54,349 bases of DNA, from NCBI GenBank assembly GCA_011319805.1, contig SJRY01000036.1:1-54349 (forward strand), in the 5' to 3' direction. The stretch's first letter is position 1. Every line of letters begins with the position of its first letter. The notes beneath the pieces are model-generated. The model did not search any database. It saw only the letters and a program-made list of their open reading frames with translations, and was not told the DNA's origin. Positions 1 through 9,245 of this stretch are shown in pieces. The DNA is from Macrocybe gigantea. Lineage: Eukaryota > Basidiomycota > Agaricomycetes > Agaricales > Callistosporiaceae. Position numbers and translations under genes: made by a program.

Positions 1-740
1 ACAAAAGTTCTTGGGATTCATGAACTTTTACCGATGATTCATCAAGGGATATGCAAAGGTCGCTAAACCCCTGACGGAGTTGACTGGAAACAAAACATTC
101 CAGTGGACAGACAAGCAACAAGGCGCTTCAAAGAACTGATCCAACATATAACCTCAGCACCCATTCTAGCACTACCACAGACAGAAGGAAAATTCCGAGT
201 CGAAACGGACGCCTCAGGATATGCCATTGGAGCGGTACTATCACAACAGCAGAAAGGACTATGGCACCGATTGCATTCATTTCGAGATGCATGACCCCAG
301 CAGAGCAAAACTACGAAATCTACGACAAGGAACTTCTTGCGATAATGGTCACACTAAAGACATGGAGACAATACCTCCTCGAAGCTCGAGAGAAGTTCGA
401 AATATTGACGGATCACAAGAACCTATCATACTTCCGAAAGCCGCAGCGACTCAATTCGAGACAGATTGGCTGGTACCTGAAATTACAGGAATACGACTAC
501 GAACTACGACACGTACCAGGAAAGGCGAATGGAAAAGCGGATGTCCTGTCACGAATGGCAGGATATGAAGAAAACCTAGCAGAGAAGGACGACATACAAA
601 TGATCAAAGAAGCAGCATTCATTCGACATCTGGAAGAGAATAATGAACGAGACTTCGAATTTATGATGTTCGAGGACGAACACCACAGAAAGAAGAAGCA
701 GAAAATAACGAAACAATACAAACAAGAGGAATCACGATGA
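1..740 (+). pseudogene. pol remnant: reverse transcriptase thumb and RNase H
   Basis: The translation, read across frame changes, gives the end of the polymerase domain (FMNFYR, then KPLTELTG) followed by an RNase H domain with ETDASGYAIGAVLSQ, the YDKELLAIM helix, LTDHKNL and the RHVPGKANGKADVLSR end motif. These are the standard Ty3/gypsy RNase HI signatures. A TGA interrupts the NFYR-FIKGYAK segment. It sits in a CGATGA context where CGACGA (Arg-Arg) is expected, so a C-to-T change at a CpG explains it. A one-base loss near 120 and a further shift near 260-295 split the domain. The fragment is non-functional. Confidence 0.88.
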
Positions 741-1983
741 TCGAATCCTCAAGGATAGAACAAATTCGACAATGCACATGAAGGGAAACGATCGTAACAA
801 CAGGACTGAAGGAAAAACCACACTGGTTCACAGAAGACGACCACATCGTATATGTAGGAGGGAAAATCTATGTTCCTCCAGACAACAAACTGAAGGAAAA
901 CATCATGTTTGAACACCACGACACACCCATCGGAGGACACCCAGGGCAATACCGCATGCACGAGCTCATAAGCCGCACCTATTGGTGGCCATCAATGCTG
1001 ACAGACATCAAGAAGTATGTCAATGGATGCGAAACATGTCAGCGAAACAAAATCATCCGACAGAAGAAACACGCACCCCTGCACCCGCACGAAGTCCCAC
1101 AACAACCATGGGAAGATATCGGAGTAGATCTCAATAGGCTACCCAGCTCGAACGGCTTTAACGCCATCGCCGCAGTCACAGACCGCCTGACCAAGATGAT
1201 CCACCTAGTTCCACAAAGACCGAACTCACAGCAGAGGGTCTCGCACGACTATACCGAGACAACGTGTGGCGGCTTCATGGAATTCCACGAAAGATCATCA
1301 GTGATCGAGGACCCCAGTTCGCAGCACGATTCATGACAGCACTTCTAAAATTACTTGGAACAAAGCAAAACCTATCAACGGCCTATCACCCACAGACAGA
1401 TGGACAGGCGGAGCGATCCCACCAAGAAACGGAAGCCTTCCTCAGAAGCTTCACAAACAACCTACAGGACGATTGGGCAGAATGGATAGCAATTGCAGAG
1501 TACCAATACAATGACAAAGCACACCAGGGAACGAAGGAGACACCATTCTACCTCAACTATGGAATGCACCCCTGGAAGGGAGAGCCGCAGACGACAGAAG
1601 GGAATAACCCCGCAGCAAAAGACTTCGTCAAAAGAATGAGCCAAATACGAAAGGAAGCAAATGCCGCGCTACAATATGCACAAACACGAGCCAAAGACAA
1701 TTACGACGCGAGACGAAAACCTGCCCGGGAATACAAGAAAGGAGATAGAGTATGGCTAGAAGCCACCAATATCACAGTCAATCGACCATCAAAGAAGTTA
1801 TCGGCACTCCGATACGGACCGTTCAAGGTGGTTGAAAAGAAAGGAGCCTCGGCATATCGCCTGGAACTCCCAGCATCATGGCAGCTGATACACCCCGTGT
1901 TCAATGAAACACTGCTCACGCCTTACAAAGGACCCCGTTTCAAGATACAAGAGCGACCATCACCACCACCCCTGAAATCATAA
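741..1983 (+). pseudogene. pol remnant: integrase zinc-binding and catalytic core
   Basis: From about 905 the protein shows the H2C2 integrase zinc finger (HHDTPIGGHPGQYRMHELI, then CETCQRNK). The catalytic core follows, with DRLTKM and, in a second frame from 1264, ISDRGPQFA, YHPQTDGQAER and the C-terminal SH3-like part (KKGDRVWLEATNI, ALRYGPFKV, HPVFNETLLTPY). Integrases cut host DNA and join the element to it. The core is split by a frameshift in about 1260-1330, and a stop at 1981-1983 separates it from the downstream chromodomain frame. The family assignment is certain; this copy is inactive. Confidence 0.88.
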
Positions 1984-2213
1984 ATGATGAAGAAGAGTAC
2001 GAGATAGAAGAGATCCTAAAAAGGAAGAAACAAGGGAAGGGGACACTATTCCTGGTCAAATGGAAAGGATACGGACACGAAGAGAACACATGGATCAAAG
2101 AGAAGGAGCTGGGGAATGCGCAGCAAGCTCTAGACCACTTCCTAAAGAAGACTGCGAACCAGGATAAAAGGATCACGACAAGAGGGAAGAAGACCAAAAA
2201 TCGCACTTCATGA
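1984..2213 (+). pseudogene. integrase C-terminal chromodomain
   Basis: This frame encodes EYEIEEILKRKK, then LFLVKWKGYGHEENTWIKE and ALDHFLKK. That is the three-strand plus helix chromodomain found at the C-terminus of chromoviral integrases, where it steers insertion toward marked chromatin. The aromatic cage positions (Y, W, and the later W of NTW) are present. The frame differs from the integrase core just upstream, so one indel separates them. The stop TGA at 2211-2213 overlaps the start codon of the next ORF in an ATGA arrangement. Confidence 0.82.
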
Positions 2214-2644
2214 CCACCAACGCCCCCATCAGCATCGACAGCAGCGAGGGCAGCCGCGCACCTACCCCCAACCGCCCAAGCGACCTCGAGAATCTGGCAA
2301 GGATTCTCAATGCTAGCGACTACATGGACCCCCTCGCCATCACACTCGGCGCATATATGCGCTATGTTATGACCGTCCGCACGCACCTCTGGACCGGGAG
2401 AACCCCTGATGGGACCGGCCCCACTGCAGCTGAACGTATCGCGCTTCGCGAAGCAATGGAAATGCTTCGCACAGAAAACCGGCGGCTTAAACTCCTCGCC
2501 ACACACTCCACCACATTCGCGCCTATAATGAAGAGCTCATTCATACATGGGCCCCGCGTGCCGCGACCGCCTGGGAGACCAATACTGGGTGGGGACAGCT
2601 GGACTAAGGTTTTTCGCGAGGACGCGAATCTAAAGAGAGGGTGA
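2210..2644 (+). CDS. extra 3' ORF of the Ty3/gypsy element, function unknown
   Basis: This intact 144-codon ORF begins with ATG at 2210, overlapping the TGA that ends the chromodomain frame (ATGA), and ends at the base before the LTR. The product starts with a Ser/Pro-rich segment (PISIDSSEGSRAPTPNRPS). A helical middle part with LREAMEMLRTENRRLKLL could form a short coiled coil, and a basic, proline-rich tail follows. I recognise no catalytic motif. It is the only uninterrupted reading frame of the element. It could be an accessory protein translated by termination-reinitiation, or the continuation of pol in an undamaged copy. Comparison with other copies would decide. Confidence 0.5.
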   Translation: MTTNAPISIDSSEGSRAPTPNRPSDLENLARILNASDYMDPLAITLGAYMRYVMTVRTHLWTGRTPDGTGPTAAERIALREAMEMLRTENRRLKLLATHSTTFAPIMKSSFIHGPRVPRPPGRPILGGDSWTKVFREDANLKRG

Positions 2645-2964
2645 TGTTACAGACGCCGCCCAAAGGACTATTCATTTTCTTATCTTATCTTTCCCACATC
2701 CCTTATCTCCCCCATCATGCTGCGCAGCGCGCAGCCATCGAGTCATCTCACTTCCCTAGTCATCCTGAGTCATCTCCTTCCAGTCTTACTCATCCGCAGT
2801 CCACAGCATTGCGCAGCCCATGGTCCGTGCTCGAGTACTGTAGTGTATATAAGGACTCCCAGATGTACCAGTAACGCTAGGCTTAATATTCCTTTTGCCA
2901 TCATCTCAAGACCACTCTCGCACTTAGTCTGCCCGAGTCCTTCTGAGATTCGTCTAGCCTAACA
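2645..2964 (+). repeat. LTR of the plus-strand Ty3/gypsy element
   Basis: The repeat starts TGTTACAGAC and ends GTCTAGCCTAACA, with the TG...CA ends of a retrotransposon LTR. It contains a TATA-like GTATATAAGG near 2846-2855 and one TGAGTCA (Gcn4/AP-1-type) site near 2766-2772. It is about 96% identical to the inverted LTR at 3402-3720 (about eleven substitutions and one indel by eye). It is the 3' LTR, because the pol remnants and the purine tract lie directly upstream. Confidence 0.93.
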
Positions 2965-3287
2965 GGTTCATCCTCTTCTTCGGCAAGAAGATTCTGGTCT
3001 GACCACAGCTCTTCTGGGCTTATCCCGTATTCTCCTTCTAGGAGGAGTTCTGCAATGAGTTGTGCTGCTCCTTCGCTGAGGATCTCAGCAGGCTCGTCTG
3101 TGGTGGTGAAGGCAAACTCTCTCGGAAATGCCTGCTCTTCGTCGTCACTACTTGGTGTAGGTGTGCGCTCTCTCTTTCATTTGTTTGGATTGCTGGTGTC
3201 TCTGCGGGTGGTGTGGACTGTCTCTGCGAATGGTGTGGACTGCAATGCCTGGTCTACTTCTCTGAGCCAAGTGCTCTCGTCGCTCAT
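2965..3287 (-). pseudogene. gag N-terminal fragment of the inverted copy
   Basis: The minus strand encodes MSDESTWLREVDQALQSTPF and, after one frame change near 3180, an acidic stretch with SSDDEEQAFPREFAFTT and ISPEELWSDQNLLAEEEDEP. This placement, about 115 nt behind an LTR, and the acidic composition fit the N-terminus of a fungal Ty3/gypsy Gag. A stop after about 38 codons and the truncation at 2965 make it non-functional. Confidence 0.55.
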
Positions 3288-3401
3288 GCTAGTGCTCGCT
3301 GGGTCAGCGACTGCTTGTCATCGAATGTTGATCAAGTCTTTGATAAAGCGTGACGTGGTGTGTGTGTGAGTCTGAGCGAGTCTCGACGAGGCTTAATATC
3401 T

Positions 3402-3720
3402 TGTTAGGCTAGACAAATCTCAGAAGGACTCGGGCAGACTAAGTACGAGAGTGGTCTTGAGATGATGGCAAAAGGAATATTAAGCCTAGCGCTACTGGTA
3501 CATCTGGGAGTCCTTATATACATTATAGTACTCGAGCACAGACCATGGGCTGCGCAATGCTGTGGACTGCGGATGAGTAAGACTGGAAGGAGATGACTCA
3601 GGATGACTAGGGAAGTGGGATGACTCGATGGCTGCACGCTGCGCAGCATGATGGGGAGATAAGGGATGTGGGAAAGATAAGATAAGAAAATGAATGGTCC
3701 TTTGGGCGATGTCTGTAACA
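3402..3720 (-). repeat. LTR of the inverted Ty3/gypsy copy
   Basis: On the minus strand it begins TGTTACAGAC at 3720 and ends CTAGCCTAACA at 3402, 319 bp long. Many of the differences from the 2645-2964 LTR are transitions, several at CpG (CG to TG in this copy). The bases flanking it (TATCT on the left, ATTTG on the right) do not match, as expected if only one end of the element is preserved here. Confidence 0.92.
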
Positions 3721-4500
3721 ATTTGGTGCGATTTTATGCTTACATCGCAGTCGTGCAAATTGAGGATATTGCACTTGAATACAAAAGTAATAATAATGCA
3801 GAATACATTTTAATCCAATCTATCGCATCTAACAGTGGTTTGCAATGCATTATACCTGGCCGTTTTCCCAATTCTGCACAAGTGCCAAATGGCTGCTTTA
3901 ACACATCCCTTGATGAAAAACATTAAATTAGATAATTTCTTGGCATAAAATCAATCCACATACATAGACTATTATTCTGTGTATACATGTCCATATGGAA
4001 CAGGTGAGACAGCCACAAATGAACGCAGGAAAATGAAGTTGGGATTGCAGATGAGACCTTTCCCATGCTGGCCGGGTACCCAGTCACAGGGTACGTGACG
4101 AAGAAAAAAATTCATATCTCGGGAGTACACTCACCCTAGGTCACAAGTGTACTTCAAATATTTAGATATGATATATATCGACATTTTGAGATACTGAACA
4201 TGGCGGAAGGGCGATTGCGTATTGAATAGTTTACAATTTCCGCTTATGTGGCTGGGTTCAGGGTCACCACCAGTACCCATTTCTCTGAGGCATTTGATAG
4301 ATGGCCAAACATCAGATTTTGCATTCTTTCACCTCGCATTTCAAAACCGCGAGGGATTTTAATGAACTAAAGCTATAACTTTATTGAGATATACTTTATC
4401 CAGCTACTTGAATTTTCTATGGAGGAGAGCACCAGCAGCTGTGGAGAAATTTGCATTTTGCACATCGCGACTCATTTGCACATTGTGACCACGGACAGTA
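3721..4500. other. intergenic, no gene recognised
   Basis: This AT-rich stretch of about 780 bp between the two transposons has stops in all frames and no family motif I can recognise. It may be old degraded repeat sequence. Confidence 0.5.
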
Positions 4501-4525
4501 CAGGCTTTTACCGGCCAGTGAGACA
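4501..4525 (+). repeat. left terminal inverted repeat of the pogo-like element
   Basis: It begins CAGGCTTTTACCGGCC and ends GTGAGACA. It is the reverse complement of 7344-7368 except for T/C at the ninth base. It is followed directly by the 12-bp palindrome CCAAAATTTTGG (4526-4537), which is absent from the right end. Confidence 0.92.
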
Positions 4526-4758
4526 CCAAAATTTTGGTCGGCCTCGGAATAATTGTCATTTGGATTTTTCTCCAATCGGGCTCATTGAAAGCATGTAGGG
4601 ACTTGAGTAGGAACTTCTGATACATTAAAATTGCGTATAGACCAATGTGGAGTAGATAGATCTGAGGATCAGTGCATTTTGGCCTTATCAGGTCGAAAAC
4701 CAGTCAATGAGATAGTCACATCATGTCGGCGCTATTTCCATATTTGGGCCTAACTGAT

Positions 4759-6935
4759 CTAAATGTCATCATTGTCCTCGTCGTCGCTCTCGTCCTCGTC
4801 ATCTGTTGCCTCTGGTTCTTCTACTCTCTTTGGCCTTGGTACTGGCTTTTCAATGCCCACCAGTTTTGGCTTATTCCATGCAGGTTTTCTTCCATTTTCC
4901 TTTGCGAAATCACGCTCTGATTCCCAGGCTTTGACAGCTTCTTGATGAGCTTCTCAACGTGCATTGTTGTGTGTGAGACGCTCATCTTCACATGCCTTCC
5001 ATGATGCTAGCGCCTCAGCATGCCATTGACGAGCTGCACGCCTCTCCCTTTTCTCTTTCTCTGCCTTCTTCACCACTTCATCAAATTCTGCCACCCTTTT
5101 CGAGAAGCTGTCTGAAGTTAGTAGATGCGGCATACCATCGGTAAGGATTCTTTTTGACGACTTTTTCTTCCTCTTCTGCTCCTCGTACTCAGCCAAGTAG
5201 CGCTGTACCTTTGCTGTGTACATGGCATGAAGCTGAGTAGTTGCTTGCATGTTTATCATCCGACGTTTCCGAGCGCTATCCCTTTCCTGTAGGTCAAGCA
5301 AAGCATCCCTTAATTCCCGCTCCCGTTCCGTGACAGGCTCACGGTCAGTCAAGCTCGAGTGATGTCGTTTAAAAGGAGAGATGGTGTTCGGATGATAAGA
5401 GGGAATTTTCATTGAAGAATGGGGTGTTGCTGGTGTAACGAGAAAAGATGCTGACGTTGAGCGAAGGTCAGTTATAGCCATGCGAATGGGTGTGGATGGA
5501 TCTGTTTGATTATCGGTGGCATCTCCAGCTGACTCGCGTTCCAGGAATTGGCAAATCATGTTGTTCATTATACGAGTAGGGCTTTCCATCGGTAGCACCA
5601 GGTCTGTGCAGCTTGATGAGTCGATGCTAGGTGCCATCATATCTAACGTGATGACATCAGGATTGAACGGGACAATGCCTGTCTTTCTGAATGCAGCAAG
5701 AATGTTTTCCTTCGTAAGCGCCTTCACATGAGCTTCTGCATATATTTTCAGGAAATTCGTTTTCTTGACAGTCCCGCCACTTTCTCGTTCGAATGTATCG
5801 CGTGCCTCACTCCATCTGCGCTTCAAGATGGAGAAAATGACAACGTCAAGGCCTTGGTAGAGGTGAGTTGAGTGTGATGGATAACATAGAATGCTAATTT
5901 TGTTAGCGCGCACATATTCGATGAGTTCGCGGGTATAATGAGAAGAATGGCCATCAACGAGCAAGAGACGCCGTCGCCCTGCTGCTTTTTCGCATGTGAA
6001 CAGATCAAACTGCTTGATCCATTCAATTCCAATGGTGCCGTTCGAGTAGCCTTTCGGTGAGAATCCAATCCTAACTTACAAGTAAGTACTTATATTTCGC
6101 ATTTTTTATGTTGTAGTTACGATGCATTCAAAGGGTTCTCCTGGTCCCAGCTAACCTGATAGCCCTGCCCTTTGAATATGATAGCGGGAGGTAGAGATGT
6201 GCCGTCGGCGCAGATTGTTATGATCGCAGTGGTATTTTCTCTTCCACCGCTTCGTTGCTGATGTAGAACAGATTTGCCAGCTCGGCCATAAACCCGTTCA
6301 CGTTGGCCAAGACCCTCTTGAATTCCAGTTTCATCCATGCCATAGATGAGCTCTACTGGTATTGGCTCCTCGCCTTCCTCTCCACGGATAGTTTTCTCGA
6401 GCAATTCATAAAAAGCGCGTTTTGTATTTGCATTTCCTGCTCGTGTGCGTGTCTTGTCAAGATGGCGAGACCAATATGGGTGCAGGCGCTTGTGCCGTTC
6501 TATAAAGCGTGTTGTCCAATTCTTTCCAAAGCCCGCAAATGACTCTCCATGCTGGGCCTGTGCTATCTCTTCAGCATGTTCCTTGATCCGTTTCTTGGAT
6601 AATGGCCATCCCATGTCCCCAAGTGTGATTGCATAGTCGACAATAACCTTTTCTTCATCTGTTGTGAGCCATCCCCGTTCTGCATTTGACTGTGCCTGGC
6701 TTTTAACACCATGGATCCTACGAGTAAGTGTGGTCTTGTCAATTGTGATCTGCACCTTATCTTCGTCTAGGCATTGCTTTTGCATTGCGATGCAAATTTT
6801 TCGAAGCCCATGCCTCTCTCCAGATGGCTTGACAAGATCCTCCCTATACACTTCAACAGCCTTTGTCATCCACTTCATCACCACCTCAACATGCTCTTGT
6901 CGCTTCCAGCTTTGGGATTTTGCATATCTCGGCAT
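4759..6935 (-). pseudogene. pogo-type DDE transposase with one premature stop
   Basis: Two exons (6935-6121 and 6070 downward) are joined by a 50-nt GT-AG intron at 6071-6120. The start is ATG at 6935 (MPRYAKSQSWKR). The N-terminal part carries a CENP-B/Tc5 helix-turn-helix domain (LTTDEEKVIVDYAITLGDMG, then FGKNWTTRFIERH). The DDE_1 domain shows the three acidic residues in YGMDETGI, LLLVDGHSSH and YQGLDVVIF. A TGA at 4954-4956 interrupts the tail. The frame stays open after it for another 64 codons of charged sequence to a TAG at 4759-4761. The stop follows CGT in a CGTTGA context, so one C-to-T change at CpG (Arg to stop) explains it. The catalytic domain lies upstream of the stop, so a truncated product might still be active. 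Confidence 0.88.
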
Positions 6936-7343
6936 CGAAGGTACTAATTTGTCGAGGATGGGTAACTGCGCATAGCATGCTTGACAAAAATGGCAAGTGT
7001 GATGTGACCACTCGCTTAGATTACTGATCCTCGCCACATCCTGCAGAGAATATGACCTCTTCGTCGCTCAGATGTATGCATTATTATTTATGAATGGCCT
7101 TTTCAGGTGTCTGAAATAATGTTCCATAGAGAAAAGTAAATATCAATAGAGAATTCATGTCAGGATTCACGAATTATTGGTTTTCTGTCCACAATACCAT
7201 GTCTACCTCATCCTTCACTTGACGTACAGGTATGCAACAAGGCATACAGTAGGCCAGTTTAAGTATCTCGAGGTTGAAAAAAACTCCGAATGTGTCCGCT
7301 TTCTCATTGTTGTAAAAAAAGCATTTGTCTCACTGGCTGGTGC

Positions 7344-7368
7344 TGTCTCACTGGCCGGTGAAAGCCTG
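7344..7368 (-). repeat. right terminal inverted repeat of the pogo-like element
   Basis: On the minus strand it reads CAGGCTTTCACCGGCC and then GTGAGACA. The inner part, CCAGTGAGACA, is repeated a second time at 7326-7336, a tandem sub-repeat that could be an extra transposase binding site. Confidence 0.92.
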
Positions 7369-7370
7369 TA

Positions 7371-7969
7371 TTTGGAAATCAGAGCATCACAGGTCAATTG
7401 GTGGCGCCGTAGATGCGCAGATTGTTTATGATTGTCCACGAGATAAATCGTGTTTTTTTTTACAAACGGCATGACGGTACAAGGTTGACTTCGCCAAACT
7501 GGTGTTGAGCATCAAAATGGTGCAACGCCGACAAGCCGGATCGTTTACCTTCCTAATATGGGGTACAGTGGTGACTGTCCAATAGACTATCTAGTTGATT
7601 TGACGACACTAGTTAGCGTCAAGCGAGATCATTGACCGAACGATACCACCAACCAGAGGCATTCCCGAGTATCACTGAGTATCACCGGCGATGTTTGGAC
7701 GTGAAATAGCCACTACGCCGATTTGGGTTAGAAAGGGCTGCACGTTCGTCATTGCAATAATTTTCGATACTCAAGCTCGTTGGTTGGCTGTCATGACCAG
7801 CCGGGCCGGGGCGGCCGCAGTAAATGTGGACACCTGCACAATGCTCTCGTGGCCCATGTGGCGTGATTACCCTTCGGAACACTCGAATCTTCATAGCTCT
7901 AACCAGATTTATCGCTGAAAAGCTTCATATCGTCTTACCTGATTATTATTGGGATCTGTACCAACCAAG
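7371..7969. other. intergenic, upstream of the HAD gene
   Basis: This stretch holds no recognisable gene. It would contain the promoter of the phosphatase gene starting at 7970. I see no clear TATA box. Confidence 0.45.
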
Positions 7970-9103
7970 ATGGTGACCTCAGAAATCTTGGTCGTTGACG
8001 CAGTGCGTATTGCACGGTTATCAGAGGGACCGCGCATTAAATCACCTTTGCCCGCAGATCCTGTTCGACATGGACGGGTACTTGTCTTGCTTCCGAGTGA
8101 CCTTGCAGAAACCATGATCCAAAAGATTTACATATCAGGACACTCATCGATTCCACCCCCGGAGTCCTGAAAGCCTGGGAGACCTTCAGCAGGGACTACA
8201 ACCTCGGCGACTCTCGCAAAATCGCGCACGAAACCCATGGCAGACGGCTATACGACACTTTGCGAGAATACTGTCGCGTCGATGACGAAGAGCAACTGAA
8301 CGTCAGTCGATTCCCCTTCACTTTCTTGCAGAGAAAGCGTCTGACTCGTCATCCTGACCTAGGCGGAGATCGATCGTTTTGAAGACGAAGTGATCGAAGG
8401 CGGAACGGCAGCGCTGTCTGGCGCAATACCATTAATTGACAAGGTCGGGAGAGGCTGACCTACAATCAATGGTCTTTCACTTTGGAAAGCGACAGAAGCT
8501 CATTTTGCCTCGTCAAGATAGCTCCTTAGCGAATGTCCCGATCGTTGGACGATCGTGACGTCTGGTAAGAGGCTGCAAAATTTTGAGGCTGATGAAGGGT
8601 AATTGACAGATGACTGGCAGCATCGAGCAGGTATGCCTTTCGCGCTCTAGAACACGTCGAGATCGCTCTTCCTCCGTCGGGCATCATCACTTCCAATGAC
8701 GTTGCGCAAGGCAAGCCACATCCAGCGCCATACCTGGCAGGCGCAGCCAGATGCAGAATCGACCCTTCGAAGTGTAAGTACCTGACGACTCAATCGCTTC
8801 TTCGGAGCATGACACGGTGCTCGACGCGCATTGATTTCGCGCCAGGTCTCGTCGTAGAAGACGCAATCGCTGGTATAAAGTCGGGAAACGCAGCGGGCGC
8901 ACGCACTCTCGCCGTCTGCACGTCTACTCCCCGAGCGACCATTGCCAGTTCGGATGCACACCCTACTTACATCGTGAATGATCTCACTAGGTAGGGTTTC
9001 TTTGGGACGGCTCTGATTGATTTGGATGCTGACCTGCGAACTCAGGGTCTCCGTCCGATCTGTCGCCAATGGGGTGGAAGTGACGATAGATTTGATCGAC
9101 TGA
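7970..9103 (+). CDS. GPP1: HAD-family glycerol-phosphatase-like protein
   Basis: Eight exons read 7970-8002, 8058-8077, 8139-8301, 8363-8443, 8522-8564, 8621-8773, 8846-8990 and 9046-9103. They join in frame to a 231-residue protein. HAD motif I is DMDGTL (residues 15-20), motif II is in TIVTSAS, motif III is the lysine of AQGKPHPAPY, and motif IV is VVEDAIAGIKSG. The C-terminus (ATIASSDAHPTYIVNDL) matches yeast Gpp1/Dog1-type enzymes. These remove phosphate from glycerol 3-phosphate or related sugar phosphates in the cytosol and serve in glycerol production under osmotic stress. Length fits the family (about 230-250). The start is chosen because MVTSEILVVDA leads straight into ILFDMDG after the first intron. 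Substrate cannot be fixed from sequence; 2-deoxyglucose-6-phosphatase activity is the alternative. Confidence 0.88.
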
Positions 9104-9245
9104 GTTATTCGCCGTCAGTTGGATAGACGTTAGATGTTGAACTCATGATGGATGTTATGATTGGAAATTTAGCAACTAGTGTATAAATCAGTTCAATATT
9201 CGCTTTTGCTCGAGTTGCGTGAGATCTAGCGAGGAACGTTCAACT

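Larger units (their letters stand above)
1..2964 (+). mobile_element. Ty3/gypsy chromodomain LTR retrotransposon, 3' part, decayed
   Basis: The order of coding remnants is reverse transcriptase thumb, RNase H, zinc-binding and integrase domains, chromodomain, an extra 144-codon ORF, a purine-rich tract (about 2632-2641) and a 320-bp LTR. This is the layout of a chromovirus-type Ty3/gypsy retrotransposon. The 5' LTR, gag, protease and most of the reverse transcriptase lie left of the window. The reading frame is broken several times (an in-frame stop near 34-36, a shift near 120, a change of frame near 295, 740 and 1260-1330, and again near 1980), so this copy cannot make a full polyprotein. 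It ends exactly where a second, inverted copy begins, which suggests nested insertion. Confidence 0.93.
2965..3720 (-). mobile_element. inverted 5' fragment of a second Ty3/gypsy copy
   Basis: Read on the minus strand, the fragment begins with an LTR (3720 down to 3402), followed by a leader and the start of a gag-like ORF. It is cut at 2965 exactly where the plus-strand LTR ends. The simplest reading is that the plus-strand element inserted into the gag region of this older copy. The rest of the older copy would then lie upstream of the plus element, outside the window. Confidence 0.75.
4501..7368 (-). mobile_element. pogo/Fot1-like Tc1-mariner DNA transposon with TIRs
   Basis: The 2,868-bp element has 25-bp terminal inverted repeats (4501-4525 and 7344-7368). 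They begin CAGG, end CCTG and differ at one base. TA dinucleotides lie immediately outside both ends (4499-4500 and 7369-7370), matching the TA target duplication of the Tc1/mariner superfamily. Inside is one transposase gene on the minus strand with a CENP-B-type helix-turn-helix domain and a DDE_1 catalytic domain. The preserved ends and nearly intact gene indicate a recent insertion. Confidence 0.93.

Noticed and set aside
3397..3725. A complete solo LTR with target-site duplication at 3402-3720
   Set aside because: The five bases on each side (TATCT and ATTTG) do not match, and gag sequence follows the LTR, so it is the end of a longer element.
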